NCBI RefSeq assembly: GCF_010093535.1
Contig: NW_022985208.1
Coordinates: 2,953 to 66,952 of the forward strand
Reading direction: 5' to 3'
DNA: 64,000 bases
Source of the DNA: Lindgomyces ingoldianus
Lineage: Eukaryota > Ascomycota > Dothideomycetes > Pleosporales > Lindgomycetaceae
Shown piece by piece: positions 42,959 through 54,795 of this stretch (its first letter is position 1; the number at the start of each line of letters is the position of its first letter). The position numbers and the translations under genes were made by a program. Under the pieces are notes generated by a model. It was not told where the DNA came from and did not search any database. It worked only from the letters and a program-made list of their open reading frames with translations.

Positions 42959-44144
42959 GGAGGTTTGCTTGAGCGTGGGGTCGAGGGTGGAAGGGGGAAG
43001 ATCTGTGTGTGGTGGAGGAATGCAGAGATTTTGAGGAGAGTGGGGTAGAAACTGGTGAAGAGCATGGAAATGTTGCTCTGGGAGAGAAGAAGAAGAAGAA
43101 GAAGAAGAAGAAGAAGAAGAAGAAGAAGAGGGTGTTGGAAGATTGCGGGGAGTGGAGTATTGGGTTTTGAGAGCGATTTGCTGCGCTTCGAGTTCTGTAT
43201 GTTTCTCGCGATTTCTTTCCTGGGTTTTCACGCAACGTTGATGGAGCTATAGGTTCTGCGCTAGATTAAGTTAATTTATATCTTGTGTTCTCTAATATTC
43301 TGGAATGATTTCGGATTCCGCAAGTTTGGCTTGTGGGGAGTGTCGAGATGTTTGTAAAGTTTTTGAGTGGTCGAGCTTCAGTATTCGTCAAAGATGCTAT
43401 TTATGGATTCCTTACATTGTCTTTGTGCTGAGACCAGGTAATTGTTGATTCCACCTTTTTTGGAATTCGACATGTGTGCGATGTTTGTGACGTTGAGCTC
43501 GTTATGGCGCTACGAGCCAGTGCAGAGAACACGTCGTTATACGATGTCCTCTTATGGATATCTCGCTCCTCCCCCTTAACTACTAGACAGTTTTGATGCC
43601 TTCTTAGTCTCTGCGCTGCCATGAAGGACGCAAATCTAGAGCTCTTCACCGTGCTGCATTGTTGTGGAGGGTGTTAGCATCTCAATGTACGGCTAGTTTT
43701 TACAAAGGAATTGACAGATCGTGGGACTTCGAGAGGCTTAATTGTTCCCCTGAGATCTGCGGCAGGGATGAAGATGAAGTGGGGTGTCGTGTCAGGGGTA
43801 AACAGGGTAAACACGAGTGCCGATTTGCCCCACACCATCTACATAAATTGGGCTTGGAGGAGAGACACCCATTTGCATCTCCATTTCCCAATCTCGCCGG
43901 AATTATGAATTGCGAAAAAAGAGGGTTTGGAAGGAATGGATTGGATGAGGAGTCCCAATTCCTCGTCTGGAAGAGTTGTTGAGAACGGGTAGATCTGGTG
44001 GCTATATCGGAGTAATTGGAGGTTAATGGTGGGTGATAAGAGGTGAATGGGAGTTGACTTAAAGGACTAAATTCTCCCCAATCACATCCTAAACTACGAC
44101 TTCCAGGCCGGCGAAACTCGCTTCCACCGATACCAACCATCATA
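42959..44144. other. Intergenic with a microsatellite
   Basis: No gene is supported. The Phe- and Ser-rich minus frames over 43080-43130 are products of the GAA repeat. A minus frame at 43700-44197 overlaps the next gene's promoter and has no domain. Confidence 0.4.
43085..43129. repeat. (AGA)n trinucleotide microsatellite
   Basis: About 15 perfect units. It lies outside the supported genes, ~130 bp after the stop of the 153-aa gene. Confidence 0.95.
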
Positions 44145-45032
44145 ATGTTGTCGTTGTCCTCCGTCCTTGTTGGACTTACATCCCTAACCACACTCACCTC
44201 TGCCGCGTGTACGCGCGACCTTCTGGTGGATACGGCCGCAAAATGGGTCTATCTCCAATCTTCAGGAGATCATGGGCAATTCGACAATCTTAGTTACAAC
44301 CTCACATATCTCGAGAATAACAAAACCTCCTCAATTCTCTCTGGCCAGCCCGCCTGGCCCGTAAACATCGCCTTCAATCGTTCCGTATACGACACTACGC
44401 TCTGCAAAATCTTCACCGAGCTGATCGTCACCGATCCGACACACCCGATGGTGTTTGCCACGCAATTGTATCTCGACGAGGAGGGAAGCGTAACCAAAAT
44501 CGACAGCTTGGTGACGGACAAAGGAGATTGGGCATTCAATGCAACAGGATATATGTACTGGAACAGTCTGGAGAATTGGGATCCCATCCCACCCTCTAAG
44601 CGCCTATCCCGCGCCACTCTCCAAGCCGCTGCTGACGCCTACGCCGACCGCTGCAACAACGTCTCCGTCATTGTCCCTTTTGGAACTCCCTGCGCTCGTC
44701 TTGAAGGCGGTGCATACACCGGCCGCGGAAATCTCACCGCAAATACGTGCAACATCGGTGGATTACCGGAACATGTAGAGATGTCGAATAGAAGGTACGT
44801 GATTGATGAGGAGATGGGGACTGTGGATATTTTCCTCGGATTCCAGGGACTAGATCGAACGAGGCCGAAGGAAGGGACTCCGGATAGTCATTTTTTTAGG
44901 ATTGAGGATGGGAAGATTAGGTACATTCATACTGTCAGTGCCTGTTGGGTTGATGGATGTGGGATGAATGGGACGGGGATTCCGACGCCGAGTGCGACGC
45001 CGAAGTCGACGGGAGTGGCCGTTAGGGTTTGA
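44145..45032 (+). CDS. Secreted DUF8021-like protein, 295 aa
   Basis: An intronless frame with a signal peptide at residues 1-21 (MLSLSSVLVGLTSLTTLTSA then AC). After an N-glycosylated first half, ATLQAAADAYADRCNNVSV and a closing block (RRYVIDEEMGTVDIFLGFQG, PDSHFFRIEDGKIRYIHTV) match what I know of the DUF8021 family, which has a SnoaL-like fold. Six or more cysteines fall in the C-terminal half. Extracellular location is likely; activity is unknown. No neighbour gives a function. The family call is from memory of its conserved C-terminal pattern, so moderate. Confidence 0.7.
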   Translation: MLSLSSVLVGLTSLTTLTSAACTRDLLVDTAAKWVYLQSSGDHGQFDNLSYNLTYLENNKTSSILSGQPAWPVNIAFNRSVYDTTLCKIFTELIVTDPTHPMVFATQLYLDEEGSVTKIDSLVTDKGDWAFNATGYMYWNSLENWDPIPPSKRLSRATLQAAADAYADRCNNVSVIVPFGTPCARLEGGAYTGRGNLTANTCNIGGLPEHVEMSNRRYVIDEEMGTVDIFLGFQGLDRTRPKEGTPDSHFFRIEDGKIRYIHTVSACWVDGCGMNGTGIPTPSATPKSTGVAVRV

Positions 45033-46112
45033 GGTTGTGAGGAAGGGGAACCTGTTGGATTGTACGATCTATTTAATACATCAAGCATGTTGCCTAGCAA
45101 ATGTCAAACATATCTTAGTATCATGGCTATATTGATATAGCTGGGCACTTTACTGGAATGCTGGGACGAATTCATTCTATCGGCTGGCTCTAATAGGAAC
45201 CCGAATCGAGATCGGTCTATGCGGAATGTGGAGATTTGAGTTACAATCTCATATCCTTTCATCACTTTTGGCGAACTCCGTGATCACTTTGGTGGTTACC
45301 TGTGCGGTGTCGGCTACGCCAGAAGTCTCGAGCCCTTTGAAGCACCCAGGCACCAGATTCCTCGTATATAAGTCCGCTTCGGCTATTCCACTCCGAAACA
45401 GCTTCCGCATACTATGAAGAGGACAAAGCCGTTACCCGAAGGGACCAACTCGATAGCAGGCCAATCCCCGCTAGGAGACTACTTCTCGAGAGGGATGTCA
45501 TTTGTGTTGTTGTAACCGCTGTCCCTTTGGGGTTCTCTAGGTTAAAGAAAGGCTCTTCGTCTCTATTGCAGCGGATATGGTTGCTTTCCCGGCTTCTTTC
45601 AAATGCTGCCATTGGCGTGTTGTATGTGGTTTTCAGCATTGAGGGAATCCCCAGAGGAAGGAGATGAATTAAAATCCTAGTCAAGCAGAGTGATCAGATA
45701 GTCTTTGCCTTTGAGTTCAAAGCTCGGGCTATTTCCATCAGCTCCTTTGTGACTGTTAGAAAGATAATTATAGAATACGGCATCTGTGTCCACGTCACAT
45801 TGTAAAATGGCGAAAAGAACGCACCCGGTAGACTGCTGGGGGCAGATGAACAATGCATGGCATGCTGTTGGTTGAAGGGTAAAGAGGACAGCCTCCCGAG
45901 GTCCGGATGAATTGCGAACCAATGAGCGTCCTTGCAAGAAGGCTGATGAGAAACGGAAGTGACGTCACACCAGATGTCTGTGCAACGAGGCGGCAAGCTC
46001 GAAGCTTCAAACCTTAGGCCAGGCAGCCTCAACACCATCTCTCCATCACTATCATACCAAAGCCTTTAAGTATTAAGTCCACTTCAAAACAACTCTTTTC
46101 CGAACCCTCATA
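45033..46112. other. Intergenic, no gene supported
   Basis: The minus frames at 45677-46038 overlap each other in two phases and lack domains. The sequence just before 46113 has an AC-rich leader typical of a promoter end. Confidence 0.35.
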
Positions 46113-46550
46113 ATGACAACCGCTTGTCCTGTCGTTGGTACCACAAACGACGTCCTGCCCCCAAACCACCCGGAAGTCGATCTCACAAAGGACGGTCAAA
46201 CCTGTCCTGTTGTCGGAGCCAAGACCGATCACCACCACAACCTGCACAAGCACCCGTCTGTTCAGATTGAGAATACTACCTCGCCGACTGCGACGGAATG
46301 TCCTGCGTTGAAGCAGGTTGTTGCCCAGCCGAAGAGCAAGGCCATGGACGATGAGGTGTGCCCTGTTATCGGGCCTGCTACGACTGTTCTGCCTCCGGAC
46401 CACCCTGACACTACCAAGGCGAAGGAGGGAGAGGTCTGTCCCGTTACAAAGGCTACGGTGGCACATCATAAGGACAAGGTGCATGTTCATCCGAGCGTGC
46501 AGGGCGCAGAGAAGGGGGCGGTTTGCCCTGTTGCAGGCGTGAAGGTTTAG
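46113..46550 (+). CDS. Duplicated Cys-Pro-motif protein, 145 aa
   Basis: An intronless frame with six Cys-Pro pairs at C5, C31, C63, C83, C109 and C138, mostly CPV. The first half (4-50) repeats as 82-128: CPV-x-G...VLPP-x-HP...CPV...HH...VHPSVQ, so it is an internal duplication. Histidine clusters (DHHHNLHKHPSVQ) accompany each module. CP motifs of this kind are called heme regulatory motifs in other proteins, where the Cys binds haem iron; whether that holds here is inference. The protein is soluble and without signal peptide. I know similar fungal sequences but no function for them. Confidence 0.7.
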   Translation: MTTACPVVGTTNDVLPPNHPEVDLTKDGQTCPVVGAKTDHHHNLHKHPSVQIENTTSPTATECPALKQVVAQPKSKAMDDEVCPVIGPATTVLPPDHPDTTKAKEGEVCPVTKATVAHHKDKVHVHPSVQGAEKGAVCPVAGVKV

Positions 46551-46831
46551 ACAGCCTTCGAAATTGAGAGCTACTGCCACCTGGCAAGTATTATGTCTTG
46601 GAGGCTTTCTGTGGGATTATGGTTGACGGTGCTGTTGTGGCGTTTAGTTTGGGGGATGTATGCTTAGTAATCAACACCAGCCAGTTCAGCTGTCTTGGAT
46701 TTTGTTCTCCTCATGTGAGTAGTCTACGGCTACGCTTTCCATATTGCTGTTGTCATTACTCGCCCGTGCTGGACAGCCTTCGTACCTCTTTTCTATCCCA
46801 GGAAGCATTCTAATTCCTCCTTATCATATCC

Positions 46832-47632
46832 TCACTGTACAAACAACCTATTCAACCCATCCTCATCGGCCTCTATCTTCAAAATTTCCTCCTCCTCCAC
46901 AAACCACTCCGATTTCTTCGCCCTCTCAACCCAATCTCCCAACGCCTTATATCCTTCCACCCAATTCCTCCCCATCCTTACCTCCACATACTTCACCCCG
47001 GCCAGAACCGCAACATCGGCAACGCTAACTTCTATCCCCTCCCCACTCAAACTCGAACACTTCTTCACTCCAACATCTCCCTGTACCCACTTCTCCAGCT
47101 TCGCCAAAAACTTTGTCTGCAGGACTCGATTCGCGTCCTTCGCCGCGAGCGGCGCTTGCTCCTCTGGCGTCATGCCGGACCAGGCAGTCGACCTCGGATC
47201 CGCGTGTCGCGCTGCAACATTTGCCCAGGTAATCGCATCGTTTAAGAGAAGGAGTATATCCCTCGTCCTTGCCCGCTGCTCCGGCGTGTTACCAAGCAAT
47301 TCCACATACCCGTCTCGGGCAGGGAATTTCTCTTCAAAGTATTCCATTATTGCGCAGGATTCGTAGATCATGGTCGGTTCCTGGCCAGGCTTCTCGATGC
47401 GCAGGACAGGCAGAGTGCATCCAGCGGGCCGGTCTTCGAAACCAGGTTTGGGGGTGAGTTCATGGGTTTCAGGGTCCGAGGTTATGGGGATCAGGTGGAT
47501 ATTGTGGGCTTTGAGAATGGAGAGGGGGAGTCGTTTCGCGGAGAAGTAGTAGGTTAAGCGGCGGGGGTAGAGGCCGGAAGCCCAGATCCAGAGGGTAGTT
47601 TTTGTGGTGGGAATGGAGCCATTGGTGGACAT
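46832..47632 (-). CDS. Glutathione S-transferase-like protein
   Basis: A minus frame of 266 aa starting at MSTNGSIPTT (47632). An in-frame upstream extension exists but is low-complexity. The N-terminal thioredoxin-like domain reads TTLWIWASGLYPRRLTYYFS, with PAGCTLPVLRI (cis-Pro) and YESCAIMEYFEEKFP (glutathione gamma-glutamyl contact, usually ES). The C-terminal helical domain follows (LLLLNDAITWANVAARH; SVADVAVLAGVKYVEV). It is a typical fungal Ure2/GTT-like GST. It probably conjugates or isomerises xenobiotics in the cytosol. Length is normal. Confidence 0.85.
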   Translation of the reverse strand: MSTNGSIPTTKTTLWIWASGLYPRRLTYYFSAKRLPLSILKAHNIHLIPITSDPETHELTPKPGFEDRPAGCTLPVLRIEKPGQEPTMIYESCAIMEYFEEKFPARDGYVELLGNTPEQRARTRDILLLLNDAITWANVAARHADPRSTAWSGMTPEEQAPLAAKDANRVLQTKFLAKLEKWVQGDVGVKKCSSLSGEGIEVSVADVAVLAGVKYVEVRMGRNWVEGYKALGDWVERAKKSEWFVEEEEILKIEADEDGLNRLFVQ

Positions 47633-50600
47633 TGTTGTTGTTTGCGTATAGAAATACGTGTCGGAGAAAGATGAGGTGGTTGTGGGCCTTGGAAGACAGT
47701 TGCTTATGCTTAGCTGTTTAAATAAGTTTGTATAAGTCGGTGGTCTTGTGAGGCTTGCTGAGGTTATTCGTAACTGTTGACGGGATTGGTTGAAGTTTGG
47801 CCGACCAGCGCTTCTGGAGCAACGACGTGGTAGGTCGCAATGTCTCAATTAGAACAAACAACAAGAGGACGAGTTGGTCTAGCCATGACGCCGGCGCTTC
47901 TATCACTCTTATATATTTCTTCCCTCTTGCCTCGTGTCCCTAGTGAATTTCCTCCGTGTCTCGGACCAAACCTGGGTTGCATACTCTCCGAGGTATTGAA
48001 CGTCTCCAACTGCTCCATGGAGAGTTCCTCGTGCATAATGCACCTCGTGCGAACCTCGTGCGAACCCTCAATTACCCTGCAACGCCGCTAAAGTCCCCGA
48101 GCTCTCAGGCAACCCTCTGTCATCCAGTCATCTTTCACACAATTTAGGCGGTATAACTCGGCCTCAAAGTGCCACCGCAGGCCTCGCATGGTGAGGCTGC
48201 CTGCTTCCTGCACGACACCCAGGCTTAACGAATTGGGAAAATGGTCTGGGCGCGTTGTGGCTTTGGGCGGATTTCGCTTCGGGATGGCCGCATTCGCCCC
48301 CAAGGTTGTGTTCGGAAAGATTTGATTGGGTTTGAATACTCGCCGGGGTGAATGCGAAGTGGGAGGAAGTGTGCGTAGGGACTGTGTGGAATGGAGAATG
48401 AAAGTGGTACGTGCGTAGCTTGGCACAACGAGTTTCGTATCAAGCTTCTCGTCCTCCGTCTTGCGTCCCTTTCGCCAGAATGTAACGATATCTATTTTAT
48501 ATTGGCCATACGCAACTTCGTTCCTTAAAATAAATTCTTGACGTTGTGTCAGACATTGCAGGGAGTGCTTTTCTTGTTGCACATGCTTTATGCGGCTGTG
48601 TCAATGCTCTTCGAGTCTTTCCGAGTTGCTGAAGTACTTCGACCAGTCAGAATGATCTGAAGGATTCGGATACCCCCTGAATGTTTCACCAACATTTTCG
48701 TTGGCTTTCTGTACTTCATGATACCTCCGGCTCCATCCTTGCTTTATTACTTGAGGAAAATGACATCGGCGGCAGATCTGAATGGTGAAAATGTCGTGTC
48801 TGATGAGATGATCGACCTGTCTGTGCGGCTCCTCTCACTCCAAAGTTCCGGTAATTAGATGTCCAGAGATAGTTTCAAAAATGGAGATATCACAGGATCG
48901 TTGCCTTTCCAACGGACAGATATTGGCAATACTTCATTCACCGTTGAGCGCAGCAATTCTGTCGATTCTTCAAACTCCAGATTCTTGGCGAATTCACCCA
49001 AGGGAAGGCCAAGAGACGCAAAGTGACGCTGTACAAGTCGTTGCCTTTAATTTTCTGTTGCCTCTCCCTCCCTTTGGTGCAACGGTCGGCTTAATCCTTC
49101 TCAATTGGAATCGTAACTTTGTGCCACTCGCTTTTCACAATAAACAGCACTCCAATTTAGCTCCAAATTACATGAAATTCCCATGCAGGCGTCTCTTGCG
49201 GAGATAATATCCGAGTTTATTCGAATCCAGACTCCCCAAGGCAACACTCCCTTGGCGCACTTGTTGCATCTACCCTTCACAGATTTCGTGCCTCTGGTCC
49301 CTGGAACTGTGTTTTTCGCGATCTTATTGCATGCTATGCAATGATATAAGAAGTTGGCGTTTATTATTTCTCCCCAGCTCTCACTATCTCGGGGGCGGTT
49401 GTCGGTTCGTCAAGCACAGTTGCTATGATACCTCGTGCTGTTGATTCCGACCCTCTATATACTCCTTCTTTATCCCTTCCTGCTTCTTATTCCTATCTTT
49501 TCCTACCCGCAGCAAATAGTTCCTCCAACATGACTGAGTAAGTGCTACTGAACTTACAAAGTCACCAAAAAGTGGCTCACTAAATCAATATAGGAATCTG
49601 GTCCTATTCCGAAGGGCTTTCTGTTTCTTCGCCATTTTCAAAGACCCCTTTTACGATGTGTGACGATACTAATACTGTATCGCGGCCTCTGCAATTGTCC
49701 ACTTCTGATAGCCGGCAGATGACTTGCATATACGAAGTAGACCTGCATTACACCGTTATGGCGAGCATTCGGACTCGAATCCCAGCCATCGGGCTCAAGA
49801 ATGCAATATTAGGGGTCGACATTTCGTCCACACCCGCGATGACTCATATTTTCCAACCCCTCATTGTACTACGGTGCACATATAAAGACCTAGTGGACGG
49901 TACATCTCCTCTCAATACCTCACCATTTGGGATCTTTTGGATTCAAGAAGCATCATAGTAATTCAATTCCAAGGATGATGAGTGGCTTGCCCCCCTTCTA
50001 GCCCTTGTCCCCGCAGAACGGATCTCATTCTTTACTTGAAACTTATATCTTCTATATTCCGGGCGATTGTAGTGGGACTGAAGCAATTCCAGTCCAGAAG
50101 CTCCTTCAAAACAACCGGCTTCTAGCATGCCTCAAAATCCAGGCTTGTATGATCTCGGCCTTTTCGATCCGGTTCAGGCACTAGTGGACATGCAACGATG
50201 GTGTTGAACTCATTCGAGCCGAACCTCAAGGATGCCACTTCGACATCTCCAGATTCACGAACCCTATTTCGCTAAACCAAGACAGGCTAAGCACATCCAG
50301 TGATGTTAAAGCAAGTCACTTTGTCTTAGAGCAACCATCAGCCGAAGCTCCTTTTACCGCGTTCTTTGCTAGTGCTCTTACAGATATCCACCCTTGAACC
50401 ATCTAACTCACGCAAAACTAGACTACTCGTTCTATTCCCACACCATTCTTATGCGAAGATAACATAACCTGCTGGATAGGAGCGGAAGAGTTCACAGAAG
50501 GGTCGTTCTAAATAAGGCATACTCGAGTCTTCTCTACTGTATTCTGCCTGAGGAAACCCTGCTAATGGCCGAAAGAACCTCTGGGCGAATAATTGGGCGG

Positions 50601-51430
50601 GTTTGGCAGTCCTCCTGTGCACTCATACTACTAGCTGTTCCAAAACAACCCCAGGACGCTTGAAAGTCTGAATTCACGTAGAAGTCCTAATAGTGATGTT
50701 TGGGGTCATCGCCAAGCGCTATCCATCAACATTACCACACCTTCGATTACGCACTTAGTACAATTATCTCTCAGCCATTGAGATTCTTCATGCCCTTCTC
50801 TGCAGCTCCCAAGGCGTCAATTTTCATACACACAAGACTGAACAACGGTACCACGAGTAGAAACAATGAGTCATTGCGGCGCATTTGGGTTGTCCTCCGG
50901 CTTTGCCGTCTACACTTTCCTTCTATTTGAAGGCAGTCCAAGGCCATCTACTTCGCCAATCGAGAGCAGCACCGTGTGTGCGACTTTGATTTTACCACCA
51001 CCAATATCCATGCTTTATCAAAAATCCAAGCGATCTGTCGTAGTGCAAGACTTCACCCGTTTGTCCCGATCCCAGATGTTGCAAGCTAGGGGTGAAAGTA
51101 CTAGACTTAAAAGGACGAATAGCATACACGATCAGGAATTATGATGCGCACCGAAGAGAACAACGTCCCAGCCCACTATCAAGCCCAAGCAGAGGATCTA
51201 GCAGCATTCACATCTTGGACAAATGCAAGCAGAACGGAAATGTGGTTTTGTCTCCGAGTTGGGTCTTCATCTAAAGTATTCTCCTAAGCTTCTATTTTAT
51301 ATGCCTGCGGACTACATTTCATCCTCTACCACCGCCCAGGCCAGACTAAAGCCTTCCTCTGCTACCTCAGCCACTTCCCAAACAACAAGGGACTCGCCGG
51401 CCCCCACCCGAGATCCTACATCTGTTTTCC
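47633..51430. other. Long gene-poor stretch, 3.8 kb
   Basis: Many short frames and no recognised domain. Low-confidence signs of decayed coding are FDISRFTNPISLNQDRLSTS near 50240 (+) and a possible two-exon start (MTE then GTAAGT, 49530-49594) leading only to a 25-residue frame. The minus frame 48088-48582 (164 codons) and plus frame 48881-49207 are unsupported. I would not call genes here. Confidence 0.4.
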
Positions 51431-51434
51431 CCTA

Positions 51435-51930
51435 AGGGCCTGTTCTGCGCACTGCAATCAGATTGAGCGCATAGCAAAGATGGTTGGAGTTATGGAATGT
51501 TTGGTATGTTGAGATGCGCTCAAATCTGTAGTCATCCTTGAATACGATCTCGCGGATACTCTTGACGCCTTTCCTGTCCATGGCGTGGGAGAGAAATCCG
51601 GGAATGCGTTCCATGGTGGGATGGTGCTCGTGGATAAAAATGTAAGCGCTTCGGAATCGGATGAGCAGGCACCTCGATGAAAGTGACGCGGCTGGCGAAA
51701 AAGATTTTTGCAACGTCTTTGCCCAATTCAACAGCGCCGTGGACTTCTTGGGGTGACTTTGCGTGGCACCTTGTCCATAACAAAGAGGTAGATCTTCCCG
51801 CGGAACTCGAGTGGAAGATCGAGGAAACGGTCAACTTTTAACGGCGTCAATTTCAGCCAGGTGACAGTGTTGTGGCAGGAGAGAAGCACGAGGCGGGCCC
51901 TCATTCTTTTGTGGAGCATAACTGGAAGGC
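51435..51930 (-). pseudogene. F-box-like protein remnant (minus)
   Basis: The minus strand reads FLDLPLEFRGKIYLFVMDKV near 51820, the short LPxExRxxIY motif common in fungal F-box-like proteins. In shifted frames come FFASRVTFIEVPAHPIPKRL and SIREIVFKDDYRFERISTYQ, which are the usual following blocks. At least two frameshifts separate them. Non-functional. Confidence 0.5.
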
Positions 51931-52436
51931 ATGGGATTTGCTATTGACTAGGTGTGAGGCATTTTAAGGTTCTGGTAGCGACAATGCGCAGTCACCTGAC
52001 TTCACCGCCGAAAGTACACAGCCTGCAATGCATGCAAAGAATGGCAGACTATGTCACTCTGATGATATGATGTACGGTATTACATATAAGAGGTGGGGGA
52101 ATAACTAACAGCCTTCTCTCTGTATGTAGACGGTGAATGTATAAGATTCTTTTAGGGGCTACATTTCGTGCATCGCGAAATGCATTTCATTCACCCTGAA
52201 GTAACATATTCCCACTATAAAATATAACATTTATAATGTACCTTAGGACAGTAAAATCACCATATGCTCTATAAACATTTTTATCTACCTTCCATCCCAA
52301 TACCAACAATCCAAGTAGATTTGGCCAAAAGCGCAGCATTGCATTCGCAGTTGAACCTCGGTTCTCCCACGACACATCAACTTAATTGTGCGGCCAGTCT
52401 ACCAGTTCAACATACAAGCCAGAGATATTTCAAGTC
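51931..52436. other. Intergenic between opposed F-box-like remnants
   Basis: No gene. The two remnants point away from each other. Confidence 0.3.
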
Positions 52437-52760
52437 CCGCTCGAATTCGAGAGCCACCCGCTCAAGATCCGAAAGCAAGTCTATGAAAGCGCCTTTGCGG
52501 ACTTACCAGACGAATACACTATTAATCCTAAATTCCGCTTCTCTGGAACTCGCTTCTACCCCATTATATTACCACAAGTTTCCTTCACAAACCATGGAAC
52601 TCTTGAAGAAGGCCTAAGCGTATGGCTGCGACGCACTCATCTCGTCATCCAAGACTCCGTTACAGTAGGCAGTCGATTTTTCAACTCTCACCAACTTTCG
52701 TCAAGTAAAGTACTTTTCAGTATCAGATCGCTCGTATTTCAGTGCAATTTACTTCACTGA
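52437..52760 (+). pseudogene. F-box-like protein remnant (plus)
   Basis: The + frame from about 52430 reads VPLEFESHPLKIRKQVYESA, then SFTNHGTLEEGLSVWLRRTHLV and SVTVGSRFFNSHQL, before a stop at 52760. The LPLExR..VYExA start matches the same family as the remnant at 51435-51930. No start codon is clear and the normal C-terminal half is missing. Confidence 0.45.
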
Positions 52761-53545
52761 GCGCCCAATTCTATTTCTACCTCGGATAGGTTCCGATTCT
52801 GCCCTAGCACCTCAGTGTCTCGATGTGTCGGCCTACGCGACCTTACGCTTGATATTAGCCTAGCTTCCTTAACTCTAGCTAGTAGGCTAATGCTGGCAGA
52901 GGATGTTGGTCAACATTGTTGATGTCGGCAGTTTTTCGAGACGTTGCATTTGCGTTCAGTACCATTCGGTGAACGGACGGGGGATATCTGAAGTTGCTTT
53001 AGAAGCACGGGTCGGAGGACATCTTCTAGGAATTCGTGGACATTTCAAGGGATTCAAGAAGCGAGGCGCAAAGAGGAAAGTGAACTGGGCGATGTTTTCA
53101 TATTAATGTCTTTCTAGCGCAGTTTCTCCTGTCGTATTCTCCAAGTCTTCTAGGTAGGTTTTTGGAATGGAGAGAGCATCCCGGCTGCTTGCCTACCTAG
53201 CTAAAGGGTATTTCGGTTTTTGGTTCAGTGTCAAACACACGAGACTAGCTGAATCTACGGTTGACCGTTAAAGTCGAGTTTTGTCCCTTCACCTGTTAAC
53301 AGTCTGCTGTACATCAATTGGGGAGGAAGTATTATAAGACGTGAAGATCTAAAAAAAAAAAAAAAAAAAAAAAAAAACCCCAATTTGCTTCCACAACCTG
53401 CTCAGAGATATTTAAACAATAGGTATACCCAACGCCTCTCTCCTTGACTTTGAGTTCGGGTCCAAGTATGGAATTTCGCCGATACTGGAAGCCCTCACAC
53501 CTACTCGATTTCCCTCGACGAGGTGTGTGTCAGGCTGGGACCGAA
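52761..53545. other. Intergenic, includes a poly-A tract
   Basis: No gene supported; a 67-codon frame at 52903-53106 is unsupported. Confidence 0.35.
53351..53377. repeat. Poly-A tract, 27 A
   Basis: Perfect run of A on the + strand between AAGATCT and CCCC. It could be a retroposon tail or slippage product; no flanking target duplication was seen. Confidence 0.9.
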
Positions 53546-54795
53546 TTAGCAAACTTGCCCGATGTTCTTGATGAACCTTTCTTTATCCAAATCTGCTTCG
53601 AATACTCTACCAGAGGGAGGGAGAAAAAAAATCGCTTTACGCACTGTTGCAGCATGCCAAACACAAGTATTATTCCAAATAGCCGCCGCATTCTTCGTCC
53701 ACTTCATTCTGGCAATGCAATCATGATTTCTCGTAATCAACCTCATAATATAATCTCGAATCATCTGATCTTCGTGAGCGTACACTCCATTGATTTTCGT
53801 GACATGAAGTCCGACACCTGCGAAAATAGCTTTCCAGCCTGTGATGCGATTTGTGCGGACGACAGGGTGTGAGGGCGCAAATTCGTCACCGGTGTTTAAA
53901 GGCGAGCCTCGAGGGGACATGACTTCATAATTTCCGGCAGCTGCGGCGGAGCGGAAGACGGGTTGCGCGCAGGTGGCGGTTAGGCCTTCGAGGAAGGAGC
54001 GGAAGGGCGGGGATATGCGGTCGTATCTGATCCCATTTAGTAGGTGGTTCTGATAGAGGACTTTGAGACAAACATCTCATATCCGGAGCACCAGAGGGTG
54101 TCGCCGCCATGTGGGGGGGTTTCTTCCATCTTCAAGAAACTGAAGTCTGAGGGAACATTCTCAAAGGTCGCTAGCAGCTGATGTCAACAACGAAATAGCT
54201 ATGTGGTATCTAGAAGGGCCGTACAATCGCTGTGCCACTCCCTCGACAGATCTCTTGGTTCATCTGTTTGTCTCTTCGCCATGGTCTTGTAAATCTTCTT
54301 CTGCGCATCAGAGTTGATCACGTAACTTGCACTAGTTAGGGTAGTTCTACTACACATTCAACCTTCCTAAACTCACATATTCTCGTCCGTAGTCCCGTCC
54401 GGTAGCTTCAAATTCCCAGGATCTCGGTAAATTGGGTGGACGTGCAATCCATTCTCTTCTGGCCTCCCGCTCAGCTTCCCCAATAAATCACAGAACTTCT
54501 TCTGGTCCGGCACATTCAGATCACCTTGATCCCGGAAGAATACGACCCCCCGCTCGGAAATAATGATAGCGAGATCACGGATTTGCTCTTTGGCATTGGG
54601 AGCCCTCAGGATATCGGTCACTTTCAGGGTAGGGTATTCGCGACCAATGATGGGAGTAACTTCGAAATAAGGGTATTGATCAAGAGTGCCAGAATATTTG
54701 AGAGGCTCTGGACAGGAGGGGCAAGATGCTGGGATGCCGTAGTTGGATGTGCCATTTGTGGCGCCGTTTGTACCGTTTTCAGTTGCGGAAGGCAT
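53546..54795 (-). CDS. TauD/TfdA-type 2-oxoglutarate dioxygenase
   Basis: Four minus exons, 54377-54795, 54225-54325, 54074-54170 and 53546-54026, give 365 aa (introns of 51, 54 and 47 bp). Splicing restores the family text: DENIYVINSDAQKKIYK, REWHSDSTFENVPSDFSFLK, TPPHGGDTLWCSGYE-IYDRISPPF and HPVVRTNRITGWKAIF. Iron ligands are H171 and D173 (HSD) and H330 (VWHAAT). After H330 the usual DxxxPRxGxRxxxxGE end, which carries the 2OG-binding Arg, is not clear; the frame goes on as VRKAIFFLPP and ends at 365. A last intron may be missed, or the C-terminus has changed. Fungal members act on taurine, sulfonates or other small acids. Confidence 0.8.

Noticed and set aside
42885..43235. Phe-run and Ser-run minus frames
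   Set aside because: Produced by the AGA/TCT microsatellite.
43700..44197. 165-codon minus frame
   Set aside because: Covers the promoter and start of the secreted gene at 44145; no domain.
49740..49800. tRNA-like B-box (GGACTCGAATCC)
   Set aside because: No matching A-box or cloverleaf around it; no tRNA gene was seen in the window.
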